A stretch of 64,000 bases of DNA from Hemibagrus wyckioides (GCF_019097595.1 NC_080710.1:24980780-25044779), one strand, 5' to 3'; counted from the stretch's first letter, positions 1-11,392 are shown. Notes: a model not told the origin generated them from the letters alone. Made by a program: numbers and translations.

Positions 1-847
1 AAACTTTTGTGAAATTTCAAGCACAGCATTTCTCCTACTAGTGAAGACTCATGTTCAACTTCCTGGAATGGAAGAAGGCTTTGGCTGAACGTGTGTTTGT
101 GGATGAAAGCTGCAGAAAAAAGTTTCAAGCTTCTCACAATATGTTAGAGTTGACTTGATTTTGCATGAATTTCTGATATCACAAAAGCACCATATCCTGG
201 AGGGATTGAACTGGAGGATTGTGAACATTTTCCTTTAACATTAATGATATTTCCTTAAACATTTAATATAACTTTAAATGTTAATGATGTTTCATTCATT
301 CATAAATGAAAGCCTGTGATGTTTAAGAAGTATAGCACACTCGGTGCTATGAATTATTGTAGGAGAATCGCTTTGAAATATAAGGAAAAAAAATATATGT
401 CTTCATGGCCATGCTGTTGTTGGAAAATAATCAACAGTAATTGCGCTTCATCACACCACCCCTCTGATTATATCTTCCTATAATTACGAATCCTGTTGGG
501 CTTCATTGTTTACTTCAAAGCTTAGGAAACACACTGGACACTTTTTTTTTGGAGATGCACTTACCATTGTGAAATGTTTTGACAGGAGCAGATCGTCCAC
601 CTGCGGTTGTTTTGATGGTTAGTTTGTGACTCCTGCACTTCGGTGTAGCTAATGAGGTCCAAACGCACTTCTGTTCTCAACAGAAAGCCATTTTGTCTCT
701 CGGTAGTTTTCGGTTTCTTTTATAGCACGCGGGTAGCGAATGAGGAGAAGAAGCAGCGGGTGAATGAGGAGAAGACAGCCAAACGTGTGAATCACAGCAA
801 AGTAACACACAGCTAATACAAATACAGCGTCTCTCCACTGCAGGACA

Positions 848-850
848 CAC

Positions 851-888
<38 letters not shown>
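848..888. repeat. (TC)n(CA)n compound microsatellite
   Basis: A run of TC dinucleotides passes directly into a CA run, within the TGFBR1 intron. Confidence 0.95.
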
Positions 889-1811
889 TTCACATTGCTC
901 TCTGCTTTCAGAGAACTAGTTGGAGTTCTTTTTTTTTTTTTTCCATCATTTTGAAAGGAACGGCGGCGTTATTTTTTTAAACCTGCCCTCCCTGAAAACG
1001 AGCACAATGGGCAGATTTTTGTGTGTGCTGTTGTTCTTTCATTGATAAGTCACATAGATAATTGAATTTTTTAATGAACCCGTGGGAGGCTGCAGTTCAA
1101 AAGCTTGATATTCTGCCTTTCAGTCAGCAGGCCTTGGAAATGCACAGCAATTTGGCTTCGTGTCTCTTGGGCATTAAGTGACTGCTGGAGAGTGTCATGG
1201 TAGCAGTGTGGCGTTCCACGGCGCATGGCATCGTCTCGAGCGTTTTCTGTGGTGTCAAGTCCTGACTCTTCAGACGAGCCAGAGGAACAGTTTGCCTGCT
1301 TGTCAGATCCACACCACTGCTGAGCGCCATTCTCACTCACTTTAGCAAGCTGGCACACGCCGAAACCGCTTTGCGAGGATAGTCGCTGTAAACACTCGAA
1401 GTCAAGAGGACACCGTGAACGAACGTAACCGTGTGGCCTGCAGGACAGATCAGCGAGGCATATCGAGATATTTAGCAAGGCTGGTCTCTGAGAGAGGATC
1501 ACTGAGAGTTCTGGCACCGGCTGCTCGGTTGCTGACCGAGCCAGAAGCATCAGGTGAGAGACGGGCACCGTCTGGGCTCACGGCCCTAGCTCCGCCTCTC
1601 TCGGCTGTGGAGTGTCGAGTCTGGATTGGCAGCAGTGACTTCACCCTGCTTTGAATCTGGAGAGATTAACCGAGTTGACGCCCTTCCTTCCTCGCAGGGA
1701 AACTCCAACTGAGCCTTGCGATTATCTTATACCAAACCCCACCCCTACTGGAAAAACAATTCTCTTTTGTTTAGCTTACATGCAGTGTTTCGCTTTTAAA
1801 TCTGTTCTTAA

Positions 1812-2230
1812 TTACACCACATGGCCAGAGGTTTGACTAGGATGTCTGAACATGCTTTAGAGTTCACTAAACATGTCAAAACACAAAGTGAGCTCCAGGA
1901 AGACATGGTTTGTGAAGGTTGGAGTTGATGATAACGAGAGTCCTGCACACTGACTCCTTTAGGATGAACTGGAACACCGTCCCGTCACCTTCTCATCATT
2001 CCAACATCAGTGTCTGATCTCACTAATGCCCTTAATGCTGCTTAATGATCACAAATGCCCACATCCACACTCCACCCTCTAATGGAAAGCTTTCCTAGAA
2101 GAGTGGAGCGCATCATTGTAACAGCAAATCTGGACTAAATGTGGAAAGTGATATTCAGCAAGCATGCATGTGTGAGTGTGATGGTCAGGTGTGCGCATAC
2201 TTTTGGTCATACTGATTTTGGTCACACTCT
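1812..2230 (+). mobile_element. Internally deleted Tc1-like element (family C)
   Basis: The left end reads ttacaccacatggccagag and the right end gcatacttttggtcatact, a degenerate inverted pair like the ends of the better copy at 55684-56222. The inside keeps phrases from the transposase C terminus on the + strand: 'catcagtgtctgatctcac', 'aatgc', 'gaaagctttcctagaagagt' correspond to the (S)VSDLTNA and ESFPRRV region of that copy. The catalytic core is missing and no frame is open, so this is a non-autonomous fossil. The right boundary is uncertain by about 15 bp. Confidence 0.7.
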
Positions 2231-2779
2231 CATGTCTAGTGCTGTTTTAATTAAAAAAAAAAAAAAAGTTTCATTAGGAAAAGTGTCAAATGGGAAATGC
2301 TGGAATAAAAAAAATAAATAAATCGGACAGGTTGGTGTGAAACATGAAGTGGTAGTTGATTTTCAGGCACCGATTTGTTTTAAGACGACAATTTGCTAAC
2401 TCTTGTTATTGTTTGTTAATTACAGCAGGACATTTCATACGTTTTGACTCGAACCATAGCCAACGTGCCTAGTGTGAAAACCACTAAAGTATTAGCACTC
2501 TTAACATGTCACTGAGCGACCCAGAACTCTAACTGGTAATAACACGCATTTTGTCATTTACAGGATAATGGAGTCTAATGAAATGCATTATTGTCTGTGT
2601 TCCAGTGGTCTAAACAACAGACCCCCATTTATTCAAAATGGGCTTCAGGAGCATGTGTATTATTTTTAATTAGATACTTTCAGCAGAATTTGCTGTCATT
2701 ACAGAGCCAGAGTCTGAATCTGAAGTCATATTGTTTCTGTGTGTGTCCTAATTAAATTCTCCAAACTGTCTCCCAACAG

Positions 2780-2904
2780 GTACATGGCCCCTGAGGTCCT
2801 TGACGATTCAATAAATATGAAACATTTCGAGTCATTCAAGCGAGCAGATATCTACGCCATGGGCTTAGTCTTCTGGGAAATCGCGAGCAGATGCTCGATT
2901 GGAG
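2780..2904 (+). CDS. tgfbr1: TGF-beta receptor type I, kinase-domain exon (125 bp)
   Basis: The exon encodes part of the serine/threonine kinase of the type I TGF-beta receptor (ALK5), a single-pass membrane receptor that phosphorylates SMAD2/3 after activation by the type II receptor. The translation runs [19 protein letters not shown], then [19 protein letters not shown] and SIGG. It contains the APE motif (kinase subdomain VIII) and the D-x-Y-A-M-G of subdomain IX. The DDSIN and [12 protein letters not shown] wording separates it from activin receptor ACVR1B (DETIN, DSFKCADIYALG). The 3' splice site is tcccaacag|G and the donor ggag|gtactt. The first base completes an Arg codon begun in the previous exon, and the last base starts a Gly codon. 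By human numbering this begins at residue 378 of 503. The Ser in EIASRC replaces an Arg usual in mammals. Which teleost paralogue (a or b) cannot be told from this exon. Confidence 0.97.
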
Positions 2905-3125
2905 GTACTTCAGTTAAATGACCATTTTTTTCATATTCCTGTTTGCTCTTTGATTGCACATGAGACAGATGATATCATCCCTCTCTGTGTTTTTGATTTA
3001 TTTTTAGCCACCTCGCGTAGCATGTAATGAAGTCAGGTTTCGACACGATATTTAACCTAAATGGCTAAAAACCAGCCTGGATTTATGTCGTAACCTGTCG
3101 TTGAATCATCTCCTTCGTCCTCCAG

Positions 3126-3256
3126 GCATTCATGAAGACTACCAGTTGCCGTATTACGATCTGGTGCAGTCAGATCCATCAGTGGAGGAAATGAGGAAGG
3201 TGGTGTGCGAGCAGAAATTACGGCCCAACATTCCCAACAGATGGCAGAGCTGCGAG
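3126..3256 (+). CDS. tgfbr1: TGF-beta receptor type I, kinase C-lobe exon (131 bp)
   Basis: The translation continues without a break: (G)[18 protein letters not shown], then [20 protein letters not shown] and WQSCE. The segment lies in the C lobe of the receptor kinase (subdomain X), a region nearly invariant among vertebrate TGFBR1 proteins; [13 protein letters not shown] distinguishes it from ACVR1B (NIPNWWQSYE). The acceptor is cctccag|GC, the donor tgcgag|gtacgt, and the length of 131 bp fits the vertebrate TGFBR1 exon that follows the 125-bp one. The intron before it is only 221 bp (2905-3125). The Gln in DLVQSDPS replaces the Pro usual in mammals. Confidence 0.97.
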
Positions 3257-3492
3257 GTACGTCGTCGCTCCTACATACTTACCAAGTGTTTTTTTTTTTT
3301 TGCCGCTCCCCTTTATTCCACAGCGCGAGGCTTGCTGCTGTGAGACACATCTCCTCCACGATTACTAACAACCCTCAGCTTTCGGGAGACATCTAAGTGG
3401 TGTGCAGTTTGGAGACGAGAGAAATTCCTACGTGTGTGTTTATTGCTGTTATCAGAGCCAAACGTTTGAGCCAAACCGCAGCCCCCAGGAGA

Positions 3493-3540
3493 GGTGTGTG
3501 TGTGTGAGGGAGAGAGAGAAATAGAGAGAGAGAGAGAGCG
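3493..3540. repeat. (GT)n(GA)n microsatellite
   Basis: A short GT run is followed by an interrupted GA run near the start of the last TGFBR1 intron. Confidence 0.95.
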
Positions 3541-3948
3541 ATTGCAGCCTTTTGAGCTCTCTCAAATTTCCTCCCTCAATCGTTTGCCATCCATCAAGCC
3601 CACAGCAGCCGCGTCCTCCACTGCACCTTTATTAGTGTCCTTTTTATTACACGGAAAAGAGACACAATTACATTAGGCCTAATTCGCCGTAATGCAATTC
3701 CGTAATCTAATCAGCGTCTGCTCGACCTCGATCTCTTTCATATTTTTTGTTTTTTTCGTTTTTTGTTCTTCCGAGAGCCTCAAATTGACTAACGCCACAT
3801 TGCTGTGCTTCCTAGACGAGTTGATTGTAAAACCTGGCTGATCGCCTGCAGTGTTTGTGGCGTGTGATTTAGCGCATGACGTCTGCAGCGTTTGGTAGAG
3901 TAATGTAAGCAGATGGTGCTTTCTGCCTGTGTTTACGACTCGGCCGCC

Positions 3949-3972
3949 TACACACACACACACACACACACA
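3949..3972. repeat. (CA)n microsatellite
   Basis: About eleven CA dinucleotides in an otherwise unique intronic stretch. Confidence 0.95.
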
Positions 3973-4649
3973 TGCAGGTGTCTTAGCCACGGCTGTCTCA
4001 GGCTTGCTGGGACAGCGAAAGTCCTGAGATTACATTTACACACTCTTGCTTCACCGGAGCTACTTTTTAAACCAGGGATGGTGAAGACGCCCGGTGTTTT
4101 AATGACCTCTCCAAGGAGCTCGTTCTGAATTGACCACAGTTTGTGCATTATGGCTGGGTGTTGCACCATGTCGAGACAAACGAGAAACTCCATATCCTTG
4201 ACATGCTGTAACACCGTGTGGCACTACCTTTTTTTTCCCCCTCTATATTTTATGCCTGAAATGCACTCAATTTATTGGTGATTACAGAATATTTCTCGTG
4301 GAAGCTCTCAAGCAGAGATCACTGCTGCCTCTTGAAGTGCTCTAATTTTATTACCTCTAAGGGGAAGGTTAAAGTAGTTTGAAAATAAAACGCTATAAAT
4401 GATAACCAAACATGATTTCATATAAACATTAATAATCTCATGCATGGAGACATTTTATTGCCTTCCTTGGAAACCATATTTATTATTTACCTTTCCGTAT
4501 TTCCAAAGCGGGAAACCTCATCAGCTAGTTAGACTTTATTTACGAGCTGCCCTGATGTTTTTCGCAAAAAGTGCTGGCTCGGCTGCTGATTTTCCAACCT
4601 ATAATAAGACCAAGGTAAGCTAACAGGATGTCAACCTGTAAACAACAGC

Positions 4650-4686
4650 CGGACAGACAGATAGACAGACGGATAGATAGAAAGAA
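4650..4686. repeat. (GACA/GATA)n tetranucleotide repeat
   Basis: Interleaved GACA and GATA tetranucleotides. A second short GACA cluster lies at 5094-5121. Confidence 0.9.
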
Positions 4687-4689
4687 CAG

Positions 4690-4860
4690 TCCAAGGTAAG
4701 AAAGCTTTATTAATCCCAGAGGGAATTCGCAAATTGTTGCTAGGTGTGTATGAATGTGTCCGGCGCCCTTGCCATGAACTCGTGTCTCATCCGATATGTA
4801 TTCCCGCCATGCTCCCAGTGTTCCAGGGACGGGACTGAATGTCAATGAAGAAATTAATGT
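4690..4860 (+). mobile_element. Non-LTR retrotransposon or SINE 3' tails
   Basis: The phrase gctttattaatcccagaggg (4703 on) resembles the 'tttattgatccc' tail found at the 3' end of several fish non-LTR elements. It is followed at 4755-4850 by ggcgccc...tgtattcccgcc...cccagtgttcc, the wording of a common L2-like or SINE tail in teleosts. A relative of the second part lies at 17685-17785. Assignment to a named family would need a repeat-library search. Confidence 0.5.
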
Positions 4861-5280
4861 TTAACCATAGAAGCTGTACTACCGCCATGCCAGCATAAAT
4901 CATTGTTCCAGATTTTTCACTTTTCATGAAGATGATTTCTTGCCATCGCTCATTTAGCTTCAAGCACGATATCAGGTAATCAGGGGGGGGGTTTGGGGTC
5001 ATGGATTATCCTTTCTTTTCGCTCAGTCGGTTATTCTGTGGCACCACAGTATGTGTGTAGTAGATGTCAGTTACATTTTCATCTCCAGAGACTGACAGAC
5101 AGTCATACAGACAGACAGACAGGTTTCCGTCCTGCGAGAGTAACCAGACTTCATGCATATACATCCATCCCATCAGTCGATCATTTTTCATTTTATTCAA
5201 GCTCCCTCAAAAAAGTTCACTTTGAAGGTTGGTGTCACATTTATATGGTAGGTTTAAAAGATTAGTCATGGATTTTGTGT

Positions 5281-5760
5281 CCGTTCACTCAGGTCCACTC
5301 ATTTCACCCAAGAAAAGGACTCTCAGGCTACACTGAACAAACTGCTCACTAAAATTGTATAGTTGCACATTGGACACTGAACCACGTCTGATGTATCTCA
5401 GTTTCTGCCATGCCATGCAGATGGTAGGGTCAGAATTTGGCATCAGCAGCATGAATTCATGGAGCCAGCCTCTGCATTGTGTTAACAGTCCAGGCCGCTG
5501 GTGGTGTAATGGTTTGGGAAGTGTTTGACATTGTTCCCTTTAAAACCAGTTAATACCATATGAACGTTACAGCCTTGAGTCTTTAGTATTGTTAGTGGTC
5601 ATGTGCATACCTTCTACCCATCTTCGAATGGCTGCTCTATAACAAGTCATCTCAAACTGGTTCCATGAACATGGTAATGAGTTTAGTGTACTTCACAGGT
5701 CTTGATCTGAGTCCATTATAGTACCTTTGGGATGTGTGAGAATAGGAGAGGACATAGTGC
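5281..5760 (+). mobile_element. Tc1-like transposase remnant (family B), C-terminal half
   Basis: Recognisable + strand wording of a Tc1-like transposase runs through: cagaatttggcatcagcagc, gtccaggccgctggtggtgt, catctcaaactggttccatg, cttgatctgagtccattata, acctttgggatgtgtgagaa. The last corresponds to the (S)PDLN-x-IE-x-L-WD block with the third catalytic acidic residue of the DDE motif, but the Asp-Leu-Asn context is damaged. No open frame persists. The N-terminal half of a related copy occurs at 18172-18700. Confidence 0.75.
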
Positions 5761-5789
5761 ATGTCAGACAAAAACTGTGTCCACAGGAC

Positions 5790-6712
5790 AGGACCACAGA
5801 ACCCTTCTTATAGTTGGTCCCTATTCAGTAACCAGGTTCGAAGGGTCTTCTTAAGAAGGCGATCAAGAACCTGGCTTCAGGAGACCGCCGCAGATGTGGG
5901 GGATTCTACCAGAAGGACGTCCATCTCAGAAACTCTTTATCAGTCTGGTAGAGTGGAAAGATGGAAGGAACTCAGTAAGGCCATTTATTCAGGAGAGACT
6001 TCCATTTCGGAAAATTCGGAGAGCATAAGAAGAAAAAAAATTCTGGTCTGTTGAAACAAAAAGTGAACTTTTTGTGAGTTGAAATTCAATCGCTGTGCCT
6101 GGCAAAAAACCAGCTCCGGCCAATCAACTAGTTAATACCATCCCTACAGAGCAGCATGGTGATGCCAGTATCATGCTCTAGGGGTATTTGTCAGTGTTAG
6201 AATTGGAGGAAGGAATATTGCAGTCAAAGTCCAGACTCATCTCAGGTTCACTTTACTGTATGTCAACAGTCCAAAGTGTACAGACAGCACAGGAGAGGCT
6301 TTAGGACAGGTCTCTGAATGTCCTTGAGTGGCCCAGTCATAGCCTACCCTTGTGAGAACAGCTGTGGAGAGACCGGTGGAGAGATAACAGCTCACAGATG
6401 CTACCCATCTAATCTTATTGAACTGGAGGGGATGTGCCAGGAAGAATGAGAGAAGTTACCCAAACCGAAAAGACTTACCCAAGAAACTCTTCAAACTACT
6501 GCCTAAGGGTCTGAATATGTTAAGAAGATGATTATTAATACATTTGCAAAGATTTCTAAAAAAGCTCTTTTTTTTTAAATTATGGGTTGATTAATAGCCA
6601 AAACAATTCATTTAAAATGGAATTTCTAATACTGTAAATGATTCAGAAAGTGAATAATAAGAATAAGAAATAATCCCAATGGTCTGAAAGCTTTCCAAAC
6701 CCATGCTATATA
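5790..6712 (+). mobile_element. Tc1-like element (family D), decayed
   Basis: This element abuts the previous remnant. The + strand shows the N-terminal region (aggttcgaagggtcttctta, agaaggacgtccatctcaga, tggtagagtggaaag), then a middle region (atccctacagagcagcatgg, cagtatcatgctctaggggt), then the C-terminal block ('gtctctgaatgtccttgagt' then 'ggcccag') and a terminal phrase taagggtctgaatatgttaa at 6507. A relative with a clearer left end is at 38819-39660. Multiple frameshifts and stops; inactive. Confidence 0.75.
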
Positions 6713-7139
6713 TTAGGAATGTAACTGATACAAACATGGAGTATTATTCATGTGTTTTTTGTGTTTGTGTGTTTGTGTGTGGGCTTTTCAGAAAGTTTTC
6801 AGAGCATCTGGCTGATTCTAAAGGTGTGCGAAGGGATTTACTTGTATCCAAGTGTGAGCACATGAAGCTCACGGGACTAAGAATGATGTATTTATAGTGC
6901 CCGGAGTAGCAGCCTGGACTATGGTGGTTTAAATTGTGTTTTTATTTTTTACATTATATTTTGGGAAATTGAACAAGTTCAATTTATTTGGAAATATTGC
7001 GGGCAGGTACAAACAAAATAACCTTGCTATTTCTGCTGACCGTTTCCAGTGACATATTGATAGGATTCATATAGAATTTCAAAGAAAACCTTCTGATTTA
7101 TGAATATATTAATATTTTGAGGAATAATATAGATGCACA

Positions 7140-7142
<3 letters not shown>

Positions 7143-7170
<28 letters not shown>
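7143..7170. repeat. (AT)n microsatellite
   Basis: Uninterrupted TA/AT run of about 28 bp. Confidence 0.95.
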
Positions 7171-7173
<3 letters not shown>

Positions 7174-7269
7174 CATAGTGACAGGGCAAAAGGCTTTAAT
7201 GGTATGAAATGGTCCACATGCTTAATGATGACCAGGACACTGGTCTGTTTTTAATAGCCTGTTTTCTTT

Positions 7270-7705
7270 TTTTAACTATGACTCATAGTGTGATAGAAAA
7301 ATATCGGCGAGAATCAAGGGGAAGGTGATACAAGACAGTGGTGAGACCGGCCATGCTGTATGGTTTAGAGACAGTGTCACTGAGGAAGAGACAGGAGTCA
7401 GAGCTGGAGGTAGCAGAGCTGAAGATGTTGAGGTTCTCTTTGGGAGTGAAGAGGTTGGACAGGATTAGGAACGAGTACATCAGAGGGACAGCTCCTGTTG
7501 GACAGATTAAGATGGTTTGGACATGTCCAGAGGACGGAGAGTGAGTATATTGGTAGGAGAATGTTGGACATGGAGCTGCCAGGCAGGAGGCAAAGAGGAA
7601 GGCCAAAGAGGAGGTATATGGGTGTGATAAATGAGGATATGAAGTTGAAGGTGCAAGTGTTGAGGATGCAGAAGATGGGGATAGGTGGAGAGAGGTGAAA
7701 GAAGA
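7270..7705 (+). mobile_element. Non-LTR retrotransposon fragment, C-terminal end of reverse transcriptase ORF
   Basis: Two overlapping + strand frames read VRPAMLYGLETVSLRKRQES, LKMLRFSLGVKRLDRIRNEY, then after a frameshift near 7500 WFGHVQRTESEYIGRRMLD and RRQRGRPKRRYMGVI. The 'YG-x-E-T' followed by 'R-x-x-GRPK-x-R-x-x-x-x-I' pattern is the C-terminal part of non-LTR reverse transcriptases of the RTE/L2 type. The catalytic FADD region is absent, so this is a 5'-truncated dead copy, as is usual for LINE insertions. Clade assignment is tentative. Confidence 0.8.
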
Positions 7706-8849
7706 AGAAGATTCTTAACTATGACTCATACTTCAGGTTAATTTTTTATTTTCTTTCTTAGCATTCCCCAGTGAAATTGCTTGTCTGCTGGAATAACTTG
7801 AACGCTCTCCATTCTCTGACAGGCTGCAGCATTTCAGATAAAGCAATAATATTTTTTTTTTTCAAGGACACAGTCCAGAACATAATTGCATGCTTTATAT
7901 AACTCAAGCAATGCACCATTATGTTTATTATTATTATTTTTAAATTGTGCTCAAGTTATCCGATTATCATTATAGCCTGATCGTTATAGTTCTGTTGCTG
8001 ATGTTGTTCGGACTTATGCATCTCTTAAATATTTGCTAGCTGTGAGTGAAATGATGGTGTGACTAATTAATTTGCATGAAAGCAACCATACCTTATGCCT
8101 TATTATACCAGCTTATCCAGCTTGCTTCTGCTGGTCTCCTACAGCGTACGAACCTACACTGACGTCACATTTCTTTCAGCAGGAATGTGAGATGTACTGA
8201 ATGTGATATGAAGTCAAAGTGATCAGTTCTCTCTTCTTTTTTTTTTTGGGTCCATTAAATCCATGAGGGTGCTGAAAAGTCAGGAGCCAATGAGCATAAA
8301 GCTACATCTCCTTCATTTTGCATTTATTTATTCTTCATGTTCGCCCTTGCGCTCTGAATTTTTCATATTTTTTGTGGATCTAGCTCCACAATATGCATAT
8401 CGACATGTCTGATCGACATATTCTCGCTGGTCCCTGACTTTTCTGGACAACCTGTAGAAAGTGTATCACCTGAAGAAGTGTGGTAATATCTGCAGCGAAG
8501 CCTTCTGCTGCCTTGAGCTGAAGTCCAAAGTGCACAAGAATCAAAAAAGTTGATATCGGTTTGGTCAGTTCTGTGCCTATTCTACAGGCATGTGTTCACC
8601 TCACTCACCGTACACTTCGTATCAACAACATTCATAATTTATTTGAGCTCAGGTGTTACTGCGGGCAAGGAAAGAGAAGAATCTGTTCTTGTATTCGCTT
8701 TACTGCATCCTCAGAGCTTAATAAAAGTTTAGTAATAAAAAATCAATCAATAAATAATGGAGTTTAATTAAAAAGTACTGTAATGCTGTTTTAACATTTT
8801 TATCAAACTGTAGAATTAAAAAAAAATATATATATATATAAAGGCCAAA

Positions 8850-9130
8850 AATTAATCCATTTATCTGTCCATTCAACCATTTTCTGTACCGCTTATTCTA
8901 CTCAGGGTCATAGGGAACCTAGAGATTCTATTCCAGTGGACTGGGTGCTATTACAGGGCACAATTGTGCACAATTCAACACACCCATTCACACACTAAAG
9001 CCAATTTAGAGATTTTATTCAGTCAGTGGAGAAAACCGGAGTACCCAAAGGAAACCCCAGAAACGTAGGAAGAACATACAAACTCCACATACACCCACAA
9101 CCCTGGAGGCGATGCTGCTAACCGGAAAGC
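8850..9130 (+). mobile_element. L2-like or SINE-type interspersed repeat
   Basis: The wording ttctgtaccgcttattctac, tcagggtcatagggaacc, acacacccattcacacacta, aaccggagtacccaaaggaa, gaacatacaaactccaca matches a very common teleost interspersed repeat, the non-coding tail of L2-like LINEs and derived SINEs. It has no coding capacity. A second, poorer copy is at 52440-52700. Confidence 0.65.
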
Positions 9131-9469
9131 CTCCGTGTCCCCAGCAGGTCAGGGTCAAAATAAAGTAGAAAGTTTCCACTATGACACTTGTGTGTGGGTG
9201 CAGGGGTAGGGTGCTACCAACCGCTCAGATGATGCTGAACAGGTCAGACTCCACTATTATGACATAGGGAATATTTAGACCACATTCATAAAAGGGAGGT
9301 GCAACATTTAACTAATACATGTAGCGGTGTGGGAATTCCCGTCAACTGTCACTGTGGCTAAAGCTCTGAGAAACAACCACAAATGATTAAAAAATAAGTC
9401 TGATTCTGACTAATTATCTTGTGACAGTAATACCTGTGTTGTTTTAGTAAATGAGTGATGGAAGCCTCG

Positions 9470-9650
9470 CTTAATGGTTGCAGCTTGGCTGTTTTGGGGC
9501 TTGAACCTCGATCTTACGATCAACAACCTTAACAACTTGAGCTACTACAACTTAAGGGTCTCGCTCAAGGGCCCAACAGTGGCAGCATGGCAGTTCCACG
9601 GCTTAAAACCTTCAACCTTCCGTTCAGCACTTTAACCATTTGCTTTTTTA
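9470..9650 (-). mobile_element. tRNA-derived SINE fragments, minus orientation
   Basis: The strings 'ggggcttgaacctcgatc', 'aacaacttgagctactac' and 'gctcaagggcccaacagtgg' are the reverse complement of the SINE at 17089-17290, whose head carries tRNA-like A and B boxes. At least two partial heads appear joined here. Decayed. Confidence 0.6.
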
Positions 9651-10329
9651 TTTTGTCAGTGATGTTCATGTGAGCAGAGAGCGGTCGAGTGAAGCACTAA
9701 CAGGCTTAAATGCCGTAAGCGACTGCTATCTCAGGTGACGAGACGGAGTCTAATGCCGATAATCAGTGTGATAGGTCATTTCCCATTGTTAACGGAGAAC
9801 TGAATTACATTCATTAAAAAACTTGCCAGGAGGCTATTAAGAGGTGCAAGTGCAGGTGGGGCAGCTTTAATATGAATGATTTTAAACATGGGTAACTAGG
9901 CACAAAAACAAGGTCAAGTGGAGATAAGACAGTGGTACCCAACATAGCAAAAGATGCATTTTAAGCAGCCAGGATGATTTTACACACATGGAAGTGCCCC
10001 CAAACCCCAGATCTGAAAGACCAGCTTGATGGGATGACTGAAATGAGTAAATATGAGAGCATGTTGGAGACATGAAAAAAGAAAAAGGAGAAAAAACAAA
10101 AAAACATAATTTTTGGCAGTATATGAAAATGGTGTGAATGAACAGGACTGTTCAGTAATTGTTTGATTCCAATGTGCTTTTGATTTGTTTCTTGATATAT
10201 CATTGTAAAAGTGAACAATTAATATTGCGACTGTTGAACAATAAAAAAGACTGGGGGGGGAAACAAAGACAAGGTCAAAGCAGGAAAGCATTAGCAAAGA
10301 ACAGAGTTTGACAGGACTGATTGTGAATT

Positions 10330-10860
10330 GGGTGTGTAGTGACTGAGAGTGTGGGTGTATGTGAGAGAGAGATAGAATGTGAGTGACAGAGAGAGAGAGA
10401 GAGAGAGAGAGAGGGTGTGAGAGAGATAGAGTGTGAGTGAGCGCAAGAGAGAGAGTGAGTCAGAGAGAGCGAGAGAGTGAGCGTGCATGAGAGAGTGAGT
10501 GAGAGAGAGAGAGAGTGTGAGGGAGAGAGAATGAGAGTGAGTGAGAGTGAGCGAGACAGAGTGAGAGAGAGAGTGAGTCAGAGAGAGCGAGAGAGTGAGC
10601 GTGCATGAGAGAGTGAGTGAGAGGGAGAGAGAATGAGAGTGAGTGAGAGTGAGTGAGACAGAGAGAGCGAGAGAGTGAGCGTGAATGAGAGAGTGAGTGA
10701 GAGCAAGAGAGAGAGGTAGTGTGTGAGGGAGAGAGAACGAGAGAGTGAGTGAGCGAGAGAGTGAGCGTGAATGAGAGAGTGAGTGAGAGCAAGTGAGAGA
10801 GAGAGAGAGAGCAAGAGAGTGGGTGAGAGCGCGAGAGATAGATTGAGCATAGGTGTGTCT
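10330..10860. repeat. GA-rich minisatellite of degenerate GTGAGAGA units
   Basis: About 530 bp of purine-rich + strand built from GAGA tracts broken by GTGA, GCGA, GTCA and GCATGA variants. Longer blocks recur, for example 10470-10520 and 10580-10630 share 'gcgagagagtgagcgtgcat'. It lies about 400 bp upstream of the last TGFBR1 exon. The long minus-strand frames rich in Ser and Leu are a by-product of the repeat. Confidence 0.9.
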
Positions 10861-11266
10861 GATCAGAAGTCTCTTGACTGGGAATGAGGAAGTGAGAGTG
10901 CATTGTGGGAAATGGAGTCTTGTGTGGAGTTTGGGTTTTGTTAGTCCTGACTGCAGTATTGTTTTTTTTTTTTTTCTGTAAGTAGATTAAGTTATAAATA
11001 TAGAGGCCGGTACAGTGTCTCTGAAATTCAGTGAAATTGGAAAGAAATGATAAAATGTCTGCACTTGCCACAAGTATCATTTAGCATACAGTGATAATTT
11101 GGTAGCATCAGTGAAATCTAATACACTTATTGTTTTGCTGCTATAAAATTGAAGTAAAAGTTTTTTTAAGGATGCACAAACTTTTGCACTTGACATTAAC
11201 GGGGTTTTATACCTTGTCTGTTCCTATGAGTCTCACCCGAATGTCTCTGTGTCTTGCTGTGTTCAG

Positions 11267-11392
11267 GCTCTGCGGGTGATGGCGAAGATCATGCGAGAAT
11301 GCTGGTACGCCAATGGAGCCGCCCGCCTCACCGCCCTGCGCATCAAGAAGACTCTCTCTCAGCTCAGCCAGCAGGAGGGGATTAAAATGTAG
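11267..11392 (+). CDS. tgfbr1: TGF-beta receptor type I, last coding exon with stop
   Basis: The acceptor gtgttcag is followed in frame (phase 0 entry) by [20 protein letters not shown], then [20 protein letters not shown] and M, and a TAG stop at 11390-11392. This is the C-terminal end of the kinase domain (subdomain [21 protein letters not shown], with its conserved Arg) plus the short tail ending in GIKM that is diagnostic for TGFBR1; ACVR1B ends differently. The three exons together give 126 complete residues, exactly matching residues 378-503 of the 503-residue human protein, so there is no indel in this part. Nothing suggests a pseudogene: all splice sites are canonical and the frame is intact. 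Confidence 0.97.
   Translation, partial: ALRVMAKIMRECWYANGAARLTALRIKKTLSQLSQQEGIKM

Larger units (their letters stand above)
1..2779 (+). other. tgfbr1: TGFBR1 intron upstream of the first visible exon (partial)
   Basis: The window opens inside an intron: the first TGFBR1 exon visible starts at 2780 behind a tcccaacag acceptor, and none of the upstream kinase-domain exons (catalytic loop, activation segment) is found here. The stretch holds a TC/CA microsatellite near 850, a decayed Tc1-like element from about 1812, and otherwise unique sequence. Positions 1070-1650 are somewhat richer in G+C and contain an open frame on the minus strand, but it resembles nothing I recognise and I do not treat it as a gene. 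Confidence 0.8.
3257..11266 (+). other. tgfbr1: Large last intron of TGFBR1 (8.0 kb)
   Basis: It runs from the gtacgt donor at 3257 to the gtgttcag acceptor ending at 11266. Listed separately within it are four microsatellites, two Tc1-like remnants back to back, a reverse-transcriptase fragment, a SINE, two non-LTR-type tails and a GA-rich minisatellite. The remaining DNA (3541-4640, 6713-7270, 7706-8849, 9131-9470, 9650-10330, 10861-11266) looks unique, with no coding exon that I can see. Confidence 0.9.

Noticed and set aside
1071..1568. 165-codon open frame on the minus strand in the first intron
   Set aside because: The longest non-repeat frame in the window, but it has no recognisable domain and no evident promoter or splice context, and it lies inside a TGFBR1 intron in a G+C-richer patch where stops are rarer.
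10460..11080. 206-codon minus-strand Ser/Leu-rich frame
   Set aside because: It is the complement of the GA-rich minisatellite. Its composition is explained by CT dinucleotides.
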